Positions 1 to 5,521 of a stretch of DNA of 7,759 nucleotides are shown in pieces. Under the pieces are notes generated by a model. It was not told where the DNA came from. It worked only from the letters and a program-made list of their open reading frames with translations, and did no database searches. Positions within the stretch are counted from its first letter, which is position 1, and each line of letters begins with the position of its first letter. The translations under genes were made by a program, and so were the position numbers. This stretch comes from an uncultured Oxalobacteraceae bacterium (GTDB lineage Bacteria > Pseudomonadota > Gammaproteobacteria > Burkholderiales > Burkholderiaceae), in NCBI GenBank assembly GCA_946478765.1, contig CAMLDH010000178.1:1-7759 (forward strand), read 5' to 3'.

Positions 1-3
1 AGG

Positions 4-21
4 CGCGGGACATGTCCCGCG
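4..21. repeat. 18-bp perfect palindrome downstream of egtD
   Basis: The nine bases CGCGGGACA are followed directly by their reverse complement TGTCCCGCG. The sequence is perfectly self-complementary with no spacer, so it would suit a dimeric DNA-binding protein or form a short GC-rich cruciform. It lies about 80 bp past the egtD stop, probably in the gap to a neighbour outside the window. Whether it is an operator, part of a dispersed repeat or chance cannot be told from one copy. Confidence 0.5.
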
Positions 22-42
22 AAACCCCTGCTCCACCCCTAG

Positions 43-63
43 CCCTCCCCTTGAAAGGGAGGG
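43..63. terminator. C-rich/G-rich hairpin 3' of egtD, possible terminator or dispersed repeat
   Basis: CCCTCCC (43-49) pairs with GGGAGGG (57-63) around a 7-nt loop. Read on the minus strand it sits about 40-60 nt after the egtD stop, where a transcription end would be expected. There is no good U-tract on either side, so a classical Rho-independent terminator is not clearly met. Short CCCTCCCC...GGGAGGG hairpins also occur as dispersed intergenic repeats in beta-proteobacteria (general recollection, not checked here), which is an equally good reading. Confidence 0.35.
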
Positions 64-103
64 AACACGTAGACTCTCCGTCGCCTAAGTTACTGACTTC
101 TGT

Positions 104-1102
104 CTAACGGGCACGCGCATGGCACACCATGAACCAACCTTGCGGATCGGTCCAGGCTCGAACCGCGCCGAAACCTGCCTGCTGCAGCAGTGTCGCGAAG
201 CTCTCTTTCGTGTACTTGTAACTGTTTTCGGTATGGATGCGTTCGCCTTCGGCAAAGCGGCGGCGCCCGCCCTGCCAGCTTACCGTCACCGGACGCCGCG
301 TTTCAAGGTGCATTTCGACCCGGTTCAGCTCGCCATTGAAAAATCCGCGATGGCGCCAGTCGCGCACATGAAAATCCGCGCCCAGCAGATGATTCAAATG
401 CAGCAAAAGATTCCGGTTGAACGACGCGGTCACACCCAGCGCATCGTCATATGCGGCATCAAGTATCTTCTTGTCCTTGACAAGGTCGACGCCGATCAGC
501 AAACCGCCTTCCGCATGCTGGCTCGTGCCGCATGCCTCGTGCAGCCGCTTCAGGAAGGCGATTGCCCGATCAGGGGAGAAATTCCCGATCGATGAACCGG
601 GATAGAAAAACAGGCGTTTGTCGCGCCGTACCGCATCGGGCAAGGTCAAGGCACTGGAAAAATCCAGTCCCAGTCCCGTCATTTCAATCCCGGGAAAGCG
701 TTGCCGCAGCACTCCAACCGCATCACGCAAAAAATCGACCGAAATATCCACCGGCACATACTGGGCCGGCTGCAACGCTGAAAACAGCCGTGCCGCCTTC
801 GCGCAGTTGCCTGCGCCGAGATCGATCAAGGTCGTGCCCTGCCCTGTCGATTCCGCGATTTCCGGCAAGTACGCATCAAAAATGGCGGCTTCGGTGCGCG
901 TCGGGTAATATTCAGGCAGCTCGCAAATTGCCTCAAACAGTTTCGACCCCAACGTGTCATACAGGTATTTGGGCGATGTATGCGCCTGCGGCGCCTGCAA
1001 ACCGGCGATCAATTCAGCGCGAATCGCATCGGTATTTTTCCGATATGCCTGAATGAATCCTGCTTGCGGCGCTTCTGGCGTAGATGAGGTCAACATTGGC
1101 AT
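104..1102 (-). CDS. egtD: L-histidine N(alpha)-methyltransferase EgtD
   Basis: This 332-residue protein is predicted to be the cytosolic SAM-dependent enzyme that trimethylates the alpha-amino group of histidine to give hercynine, the first step of ergothioneine synthesis. It spans the whole Methyltransf_33 (histidine-specific methyltransferase) fold at the usual length (about 320-330). Visible landmarks are SPKYLYDTLGS (43-53), PEYYPTRTE (63-71), the SAM motif I DLGAGNCAKA (94-103), VPVDIS (116-121), GSSIGNF (169-175) and IHTENSYKYT (289-298). By comparison with mycobacterial EgtD, N174 and E292/S294 match the histidine-binding Asn and the Glu/Ser pair. The first ATG is used, but no good Shine-Dalgarno precedes it, and Met3 is equally possible. 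No egtB-like sulfoxide synthase is in the window. It is transcribed divergently from the PhnD-type transporter, so hercynine could serve ergothioneine or selenoneine synthesis. Identity is secure; the pathway is inferred. Confidence 0.95.
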   Translation of the reverse strand: MPMLTSSTPEAPQAGFIQAYRKNTDAIRAELIAGLQAPQAHTSPKYLYDTLGSKLFEAICELPEYYPTRTEAAIFDAYLPEIAESTGQGTTLIDLGAGNCAKAARLFSALQPAQYVPVDISVDFLRDAVGVLRQRFPGIEMTGLGLDFSSALTLPDAVRRDKRLFFYPGSSIGNFSPDRAIAFLKRLHEACGTSQHAEGGLLIGVDLVKDKKILDAAYDDALGVTASFNRNLLLHLNHLLGADFHVRDWRHRGFFNGELNRVEMHLETRRPVTVSWQGGRRRFAEGERIHTENSYKYTKESFATLLQQAGFGAVRAWTDPQGWFMVCHARAR

Positions 1103-1260
1103 GATGCAAGTCAGCGAGTCACGGATAGCCGGACCATCCTCGGCTCGCAGCAGTTGGCAGGTTTTTTAGCTATCATAATCCATTAATTTCGTCGGCACTT
1201 GAGACGACACAAGTGCCTCTTGGTTGTCTCCCGTCTTCCATCCTTACAAAAGAATTCACC
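1103..1260. promoter_or_regulatory. Divergent promoter region between egtD and the transporter operon
   Basis: This 158-bp gap must carry promoters for both directions. Its only AT-rich core is 1162-1188. On the plus strand CATAAT (1174-1179) is a fair -10, but the best upstream -35-like hexamer, TTGGCA (1154-1159), is only 14 bp away, too short for a standard sigma-70 site. On the minus strand TATGAT (complement of 1172-1177) is a good -10 match with no convincing -35. The two cores overlap, so expression of the two sides is probably linked. Exact start sites are uncertain. Confidence 0.45.
1194..1230 (+). promoter_or_regulatory. Two interleaved inverted repeats in the transporter leader (operator or RNA structure)
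   Basis: Dyad A pairs GGCACTT (1194-1200) with AAGTGCC (1211-1217), seven perfect pairs around 10 nt. Dyad B pairs GAGACGAC (1201-1208) with GTTGTCTC (1223-1230), eight pairs including one G-U. The arms alternate A, B, A', B', so as RNA they are either mutually exclusive hairpins or, with some fraying, an H-type pseudoknot. They start just downstream of the plus-strand -10 candidate and end 30 nt before the transporter ATG. Dyad A also covers the place where a -35 for egtD would lie, so as DNA it could be a shared operator. The pairing is seen directly; the role is inferred. Confidence 0.4.
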
Positions 1261-2139
1261 ATGATCAAATTCCCCGCTTCCCGTGCCAGTAAACTCTTGA
1301 TGAGCATCTCTCTCGCATCGGCCATGCTGGTCTCCAGCGGCCTCAGTTATGCGCAGCAAGTATTGCGGGTGTCGGCCATTCCGGACGAAGCGCCGACCGA
1401 ATTGCAGCGCAAGTTCAAACCATTGGGCAATTATCTGGAGCAAAAATTGGGCATGAAGGTCGAATTTATGCCGGTGACCGATTACGCAGCATCGGTCGAA
1501 GGTCTGATCAACAACAAGCTCGACATGGTGTGGTTCGGCGGCTTCACCTTTGTCCAGGCAAAAGTACGCAGCAACGGCAAAGTGGTGCCGCTGGTGCAGC
1601 GCGAGGAAGACGAGAAATTCAAATCGGTCTTCATTACCACCGACAAATCGATCAACAAGCTGGAAGACTTGAAAGGCAAGACCTTCGCCTTCGGTTCCGA
1701 ATCGTCCACATCGGGTCATCTGATGCCGCGCTCTTACTTGTTGGCCGCCAAGGTTAATCCCGATACCGACATGAAGCGCATTGCATTCTCCGGTGCCCAT
1801 GATGCAACCGTTGCCGCAGTGGCTGGAGGCAAGGTCGATGCAGGCGCACTCAACATTTCAGTGTGGGAAAAACTGGTTGCGCAAGGCAAGGTCGATACCA
1901 ACGCGGTACGCGTGTTCTACACCACGCCGGGATACTACGACTACAACTGGAGCGTGCGTTCCGACATGAATCCGGTGGTGCGGCAAAAGTTGACCGATGC
2001 ATTCCTGGCGCTGAACAAGAACGATGCGCAAGGCAAGGAAATCCTGGAATTGCAACGTGCGACACGTTTCATTCCGACCAAGGCGGAAAATTATGCAGCA
2101 ATTGAAGCCGCAGCGCACAACGCTGGCCTGCTCAAGTAA
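1261..2139 (+). CDS. PhnD-family periplasmic binding protein of an ABC importer, putative selenium oxyanion (selenate) type
   Basis: This 292-residue exported solute-binding protein captures a small oxyanion in the periplasm and hands it to the permeases encoded downstream. The start at 1261 gives a textbook signal peptide: MIKFPASRASK, a hydrophobic stretch to about residue 28, and cleavage after SYA (31). An in-frame ATG 48 nt earlier would add a polar leader and is unlikely. The mature chain has the PhnD-like type 2 binding fold, with IPDEAPTELQRKFKPLG (40-56), DMVWFGGFTFVQA (88-100), LKGKTFAFGSESSTSGHLMPRS (in 137-158), GAHDATVAAVAGGKVDAG (178-195) and TPGYYDYNW (222-230). The Ser/Thr-rich SESSTSGH loop is where PhnD relatives bind the oxyanion. 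The IPDEAPTELQRKFKPLG start is what I recall from the family annotated as putative selenate ABC transporter periplasmic protein. Phosphonate, phosphite or another oxyanion cannot be excluded. First gene of a four-gene operon. Confidence 0.85.
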   Translation: MIKFPASRASKLLMSISLASAMLVSSGLSYAQQVLRVSAIPDEAPTELQRKFKPLGNYLEQKLGMKVEFMPVTDYAASVEGLINNKLDMVWFGGFTFVQAKVRSNGKVVPLVQREEDEKFKSVFITTDKSINKLEDLKGKTFAFGSESSTSGHLMPRSYLLAAKVNPDTDMKRIAFSGAHDATVAAVAGGKVDAGALNISVWEKLVAQGKVDTNAVRVFYTTPGYYDYNWSVRSDMNPVVRQKLTDAFLALNKNDAQGKEILELQRATRFIPTKAENYAAIEAAAHNAGLLK

Positions 2140-2141
2140 AA

Positions 2142-2972
2142 ATGAGTTTTGAATTACGCGGCGTCTCGGTACGTCATCCATCGGCATCCGTGAAAGGCGC
2201 CAACGCCTTGTCCGAGTTGAATCTGGTGGTCGCCCAAGGCGAACAGATCGGGTTGATCGGTCCCTCGGGCGCCGGCAAGACCACGCTGTTGCATATGCTG
2301 GCCTGCGCCCATCGGCCGGATGCGGGCACGTTCGATGCATTCGGCACGGACCCATGGCGCTTGCGCAGTCGCGACCGGCATGCGATGCGCGCCCGCGTGT
2401 TTCTCGCACCGCAGACGCCGCCGCTGCCGCCGCGCCAGCGTGTTGTCACCGCCGTGCTGGCCGGACGACTGCCGCAATGGAGCCTGTGGCAAGCGATCGT
2501 TTCGCTGATCAGGCCGGCCGACCCGCAGGCCGCCTTTGATGCGCTGGCACGTTTCAATTTGCAGGACAAGCTTTATGCGCGCGTGGATCGCCTGTCCGGC
2601 GGCGAGCGCCAGCGTTGCAGCATGGCGCGCCTGCTGATTTCGCAAGCGGAAACTTTTCTGGTCGATGAACCGTTATCGGCGCTCGATCCGACGCTGGCAA
2701 TGCAAACATTGTCGGTGTTGCAGAAAGAAGCCCTCACCCGCAACGCCACCCTCATTTGCAGCCTGCATCAGGTCGAATTGTCGCGCATGCATTTTCCGCG
2801 CATCGTCGGCTTGCGCGAAGGCCGTATTGTGTTCGACGCACGGCGCGAAAACGTGAGCGATGCAATGATCGCGGCGCTTTACCGCAATGCGAATGCCGAT
2901 ACTCACGCCGACGCTGATGCGGACATGGAAGCCGCATTGCTGCACCCCGCGGTCGGCGCACGCTGCTTCTGA
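2142..2972 (+). CDS. phnC: PhnC-type ABC transporter ATP-binding protein
   Basis: This 276-residue cytoplasmic ATPase powers the importer formed with the flanking binding protein and permeases. All nucleotide-binding elements are intact: Walker A GPSGAGKT (40-47), Q-loop glutamine Q91 in FLAPQTP, signature LSGGERQR (151-158), Walker B TFLVDEP (171-177) with catalytic E176, D-loop SALD (179-182) and switch histidine H209. The ORF starts 2 nt after the binding-protein stop, without a clear Shine-Dalgarno, so translation is probably coupled. The last 25 or so residues, after the ATPase core, form a low-complexity NADTHADADADM tail that seems an addition to the family core. The symbol denotes family membership; substrate specificity depends on the binding protein, and the phosphonate role implied by the name is not supported here. 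Confidence 0.88.
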   Translation: MSFELRGVSVRHPSASVKGANALSELNLVVAQGEQIGLIGPSGAGKTTLLHMLACAHRPDAGTFDAFGTDPWRLRSRDRHAMRARVFLAPQTPPLPPRQRVVTAVLAGRLPQWSLWQAIVSLIRPADPQAAFDALARFNLQDKLYARVDRLSGGERQRCSMARLLISQAETFLVDEPLSALDPTLAMQTLSVLQKEALTRNATLICSLHQVELSRMHFPRIVGLREGRIVFDARRENVSDAMIAALYRNANADTHADADADMEAALLHPAVGARCF

Positions 2973-2977
2973 TCCCG

Positions 2978-3814
2978 ATGTCTACCAGCTCTTCTGCCTC
3001 TGTCCACCTCGATCCCGCCTGGCGCGGTCGCGTGACGGTTTCCATCATTGCGCTTGCATTGCTGTGGCCGATGCTGGTGATGACGGAGTTCAAGCCGTGG
3101 TCCCTGCTCGATCAGCAAAGCCTGCGCGCCACCGGCCGCTTCCTTGCGGCATTCTTCCCGCCTGAACATTCGCTGGATTTCCTGCAACTGGCCGCAGAGG
3201 CGACTTGGCAAACCGTCGCGATGGCGACGGCCGGCATGACATTGGCGCTGGCAGGCGCGATACCGTTGACGCTGGTGGTCACGGAACGACTGTCGATTTC
3301 CCGGCTCGGCACCGGCCGCATGAGTGTCGTCGCAACGGCAATCCGGCAAAGCGTGCGCTGGCTGCTGGTACTGCTGCGCAGCGTGCCGGAACTGGTGTGG
3401 GCGCTGCTGTTCGTGCGCGTGGTGGGCTTGGGGCCGACCGCCGGCGTGCTTGCCATCGCCCTTACCTATTGCGGCATGCTGGGCAAGGTCTATGCAGAGA
3501 TTCTCGAATCGTCGGATGCGCAGGCGACCGAAAACCTGCTCAAGAACGGCAGCGGCCGGCTCGCGGCGCTTTTTTACGGCGCGCTGCCGGAGGCGGCATC
3601 GGAACTGGTGTCCTACACTATTTACCGGTGGGAATGCGCGATTCGCGGTTCGGTCGTCATGGGTTTCGTCGGCGCCGGCGGCTTGGGGCAACGCATGGAT
3701 GAATCGATGAAGATGCTGGCCGGCGGCGAAGTCGCGACGATGCTGATCATTTTCGTGCTGCTGGTTGCCTGCGCCGATGGCGTCAGCAAGATGTTGCGCA
3801 GGCGGCTGGGATGA
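2978..3814 (+). CDS. phnE: PhnE-type ABC transporter permease, first subunit
   Basis: This 278-residue inner-membrane protein is one half of the translocation pore. Hydrophobic segments lie near residues 20-36, 80-102, 127-150, 153-168, 224-237 and 252-268. Family landmarks are RSVPELVWALL (134-144), a cytoplasmic coupling loop of EAA type around 173-206 (YAEILE ... ALPEA) and YRWECAIRGSVVMGFVGAGG (216-235). It follows the ATPase by 5 nt with no visible Shine-Dalgarno, and its stop overlaps the start of a second permease in an ATGA. The two permeases share the same motifs but differ widely elsewhere, which suggests a heterodimeric pore rather than a recent duplication. Confidence 0.87.
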   Translation: MSTSSSASVHLDPAWRGRVTVSIIALALLWPMLVMTEFKPWSLLDQQSLRATGRFLAAFFPPEHSLDFLQLAAEATWQTVAMATAGMTLALAGAIPLTLVVTERLSISRLGTGRMSVVATAIRQSVRWLLVLLRSVPELVWALLFVRVVGLGPTAGVLAIALTYCGMLGKVYAEILESSDAQATENLLKNGSGRLAALFYGALPEAASELVSYTIYRWECAIRGSVVMGFVGAGGLGQRMDESMKMLAGGEVATMLIIFVLLVACADGVSKMLRRRLG

Positions 3815-4617
3815 AGCAGCCAATATCCAACATATCGCCACCCACAGTGCCGGCCGTGCGCGTATCGACGGCATTGCTGCTCGCCGGCCTGCTGGCACTC
3901 GTCATCGCCAGTTTCGCATCGCTGCCGCTTCAGTGGCAGGCATTTTTCACCAGCGAAGCGCTGCAAACGACAGTCGAATTCCTGCACGGCTTCGCACCGC
4001 CCGAAATGGCGCCGGCATTCCTGTACAAGGTCGCGATTGCCACTGCCGAAACCTTGTCGATGTCAGCGCTCGGCACCTTGATCGCAATGCTGATCGGGCT
4101 CGCGCTGGCGCTGCCTGCCAGCGGCCGCTTCGGGGCTCCTGCGCGCGCCGCCGTGCGCATGCTGTTGAACATTCTGCGTTCGATACCGGAACTGGTATGG
4201 GCGTCGATCCTGTTGATCGCATCGGGGCTGGGCCCTTTTGGCGGCACCCTGGCATTGGCGGCGCATACGGCGGGCGTGCTCGGCCGCCTGTTCGCCGATG
4301 CGCTGGAAAACGCCTCGCCGCTGCCGGAATCGACCCTGCGCATCAACGGCGCGCAACCGATGGCGGCATTCTTTTATGCGACATTGCCGCAGACCGTGCC
4401 GCAGATGCTGTCGTACACACTGTACCGCTGGGAAAACAATATCCGCGCCGCCGCCATCCTTGGCGTAGTCGGCGCCGGCGGCCTCGGTCAAATGCTGAAA
4501 TACCATCTGTCGCTATTCCAGATGCAACAAGCGGCCAGCGTCATTCTTGCGATGCTGTTGCTGGTGGCGATGGTCGATGCAATCAGTTTCGCGCTGCGGC
4601 GCGCGATGACGCGGTAA
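3811..4617 (+). CDS. phnE: PhnE-type ABC transporter permease, second subunit
   Basis: This 268-residue inner-membrane protein is the presumed partner of the preceding permease. Its start ATG shares four bases with the upstream stop, a sign of translational coupling. Membrane segments appear near residues 20-37, 76-102, 125-141, 144-158, 211-225 and 242-260. It repeats the diagnostic motifs of its neighbour: RSIPELVWASIL (123-134), a coupling loop ending TLPQTVPQM (191-199) and YRWENNIRAAAILGVVGAGG (205-224). It is the last gene of the transporter operon; 77 bp follow before the toxin-antitoxin pair, without an obvious GC-rich terminator. A line inside it (4261-4320) is 44/60 G+C, against 26/60 for 5041-5100 in hepT, which marks the compositional border just downstream. 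Confidence 0.87.
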   Translation: MKQPISNISPPTVPAVRVSTALLLAGLLALVIASFASLPLQWQAFFTSEALQTTVEFLHGFAPPEMAPAFLYKVAIATAETLSMSALGTLIAMLIGLALALPASGRFGAPARAAVRMLLNILRSIPELVWASILLIASGLGPFGGTLALAAHTAGVLGRLFADALENASPLPESTLRINGAQPMAAFFYATLPQTVPQMLSYTLYRWENNIRAAAILGVVGAGGLGQMLKYHLSLFQMQQAASVILAMLLLVAMVDAISFALRRAMTR

Positions 4618-4665
4618 GTATTGCACCACATGTACTGCCGAGAGCATCAACAAGAAGCTTTCGAC

Positions 4666-4677
4666 AATTAGCTAATT
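4666..4677. promoter_or_regulatory. 12-bp AT-rich palindrome upstream of mntA, possible operator
   Basis: AATTAGCTAATT is perfectly self-complementary and lies 17 bp before the mntA start codon, where toxin-antitoxin operators are often found. It runs into a T-rich stretch (to 4680), but its stem would be weak and loopless, so a terminator reading is poor. I found no convincing -35/-10 pair in the 4618-4694 gap, although this AT-rich stretch is the likeliest promoter site. The role is inferred from position only. Confidence 0.3.
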
Positions 4678-4694
4678 TTTGAACAGAGATAACC

Positions 4695-4985
4695 ATGAAT
4701 CGTTCACGTGCTCTTGAATTGCTTTCTCAAAGCAAACCTGTTTTGGCTGCGCGTTATGGCGTGACGGACCTGGCTTTATTTGGTTCTACGGCACGTGATG
4801 CGGCACGAAACGATAGCGATGTGGATGTGCTCGTCGCTTTCGATAGTCCAGCCACATCAAAACGTTACTTCGGCGTTCAGTTCTATCTTGAGGACCTGTT
4901 CGGTTGCCCGGTCGATCTGGTCACTGAAAAAGCCTTGCGTGCCGAGTTGCGGCCATTCATTGAAAAGGAGGCGATTCATGTCTGA
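4695..4985 (+). CDS. mntA: MntA-type nucleotidyltransferase antitoxin (type VII toxin-antitoxin)
   Basis: This 96-residue minimal nucleotidyltransferase is predicted to neutralise the HepT toxin encoded next to it by transferring AMP to a tyrosine of the toxin. It matches the MntA signature exactly: G30-S31, ten residues, then D42-V43-D44 (GSX10DXD), with a third acidic residue D74 in CPVDLVT (71-77). The three aspartates would bind the metal and ATP. Length and single-domain layout are typical. Its 3' end overlaps hepT by 8 nt. The Shine-Dalgarno is weak (AGAG before AACC-ATG), unlike the strong one of hepT. A line within the gene (4741-4800) is 32/60 G+C, below the transporter genes upstream, in keeping with horizontal acquisition. 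The family is clear; the AMP-transfer mechanism is from characterised HepT/MntA pairs. Confidence 0.9.
   Translation: MNRSRALELLSQSKPVLAARYGVTDLALFGSTARDAARNDSDVDVLVAFDSPATSKRYFGVQFYLEDLFGCPVDLVTEKALRAELRPFIEKEAIHV
4965..4971 (+). promoter_or_regulatory. Strong Shine-Dalgarno that fixes the hepT start
   Basis: AAGGAGG lies 6 nt before the ATG at 4978, inside the mntA coding sequence. It selects this start for hepT over upstream in-frame ATGs, such as that at 4780, which would run through mntA in another frame and give a non-homologous N-terminus. Confidence 0.7.
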
Positions 4986-5331
4986 TGCCACGCATCGCGA
5001 ATGGCGATTTTATCTGGACGACATGATTGGTTTTGCCGAAAAAGTCATTGTCTATACTGATGGTCTTGATCAAATGGCCTTCATTGCAAGCCCCCTTACG
5101 TATGATGCCACTGTGCGCAATCTGGAATTGATCGGAGAGGCAGCGACGCACGTTCCCGATGAGGTGCGCAGAGCAAATTCGCATATTCCCTGGCGGCTCA
5201 TCATCGCTACGCGCAACCGATTGATACACGGGTATTTAGGCATCGACAATGACACGCTCTGGAGCATTATTCGGGATGAAATTCCCGCATTGCAGTCACA
5301 ACTCAGCGCACTGAAAAATCAACAGGCATGA
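4978..5331 (+). CDS. hepT: HepT-type HEPN ribonuclease toxin (type VII toxin-antitoxin)
   Basis: This 117-residue, all-helical HEPN-domain protein is the predicted RNase toxin partner of MntA. Near the C-terminus it holds the catalytic RX4HXY motif: R79-N80-R81-L82-I83-H84-G85-Y86. Arg, Asn and His form the RNase site, and the Tyr is the residue adenylylated by MntA in the characterised Shewanella pair. Other family features are YDATVRNLELIGEA (42-55) and IPWRLIIATRNRLIHGY (70-86). The start at 4978 follows a strong Shine-Dalgarno and overlaps the antitoxin by 8 nt; longer readings that begin at 4780 are not credible. The stop overlaps the ATG of a decayed downstream ORF in an ATGA, so the pair once led a longer operon. 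No lesion is visible and the system looks functional. Confidence 0.92.
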   Translation: MSDATHREWRFYLDDMIGFAEKVIVYTDGLDQMAFIASPLTYDATVRNLELIGEAATHVPDEVRRANSHIPWRLIIATRNRLIHGYLGIDNDTLWSIIRDEIPALQSQLSALKNQQA

Positions 5332-5408
5332 GCAAACAAAAACTGGAACTCACGTACAAGAAAACCCAATCCGGACAGGGCGGGCTGATTGAGGAGAGTG
5401 CGCCATGA
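5328..5408 (+). pseudogene. Stub ORF resembling the start of a type III-like DNA methyltransferase
   Basis: This 26-codon ORF begins MSKQKLELTY and ends GGLIEESAP. The first nine residues match the start I recall for site-specific DNA methyltransferases of type III-like restriction systems (MSKQKLELTWIGKE...), which are often encoded next to mntA-hepT. The rest of that enzyme is absent. The ORF keeps an ATGA overlap with hepT and another with the following stub, and its end holds a GAGGAG Shine-Dalgarno (5391-5396) for that stub. The simplest reading is a large in-frame or near-in-frame internal deletion that left the two gene ends. The match is short, so identity is tentative; a live small peptide is the alternative. 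Confidence 0.45.
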
Positions 5409-5521
5409 GCGAACAACAGTACCCCGGTTCGCGTTGGTGGAAGTTCGATTTCCATAACCACACGCCTGCCTCAAGCGACTTTGATGCGTCCGAAATCGCC
5501 ACGCTGCAACCACGCGATTGA
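5405..5521 (+). pseudogene. N-terminal stub of a TrlF-like PHP-domain/ATPase protein
   Basis: This 38-codon ORF begins MSEQQYPGSRWWKFDFHNHT. The GSRWWKFDFHxHTPASSD segment (8-25) is the characteristic start of large TrlF-family proteins (PHP phosphoesterase-like N-terminus plus AAA-type ATPase), with the metal-binding H17-x-H19 motif of PHP domains. Family members run to many hundreds of residues; here similarity is lost after about residue 26 and the frame closes at 5519-5521. The start, the GAGGAG Shine-Dalgarno 8 nt upstream and the 4-nt overlap with the previous stub are all intact, so the gene was cut by deletion rather than by loss of its start. The product cannot be functional as a TrlF protein. 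Confidence 0.65.

Noticed and set aside
119..1056. Several plus-strand open frames opposite egtD
   Set aside because: All are antisense shadows of a methyltransferase with conserved motifs over its full length.
1154..1179. TTGGCA/CATAAT as a standard sigma-70 promoter for the transporter
   Set aside because: The hexamers are only 14 bp apart, outside the normal 16-18 bp range, so only the AT-rich core was kept as a weak -10 candidate.
1213..1260. N-terminal extension of the binding protein from an earlier in-frame ATG
   Set aside because: It would place 16 polar residues before a complete signal peptide, and it would turn much of the leader inverted-repeat element into coding sequence; the ATG at 1261 gives a normal exported protein.
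1183..1800. 205-codon minus-strand open frame antisense to the binding protein
   Set aside because: No family resemblance, and it runs across the divergent promoter region and the signal-peptide coding region of a well-supported gene.
2903..3898. 331-codon open frame on the minus strand across the first permease
   Set aside because: Its His/Arg/Gln-rich translation has no recognisable domain and it lies antisense to a clearly homologous permease; long shadow frames are expected in this GC-rich codon usage.
1261..4617. Phosphonate degradation (C-P lyase) operon
   Set aside because: No phnF-M genes accompany the PhnCDE-like transporter, and the binding protein looks closer to the selenate-type subfamily; phosphonate uptake remains only an alternative.
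3765..4682. 305-codon plus-strand open frame overlapping the second permease
   Set aside because: It is an Arg/Ala-rich shifted reading of the permease gene, without motifs or ribosome binding site.
4621..4694. Rho-independent terminator for the transporter operon at the AT palindrome and T-run
   Set aside because: The stem would be four A-T-rich pairs or fewer with the loop taken from the palindrome centre, too weak to be convincing.
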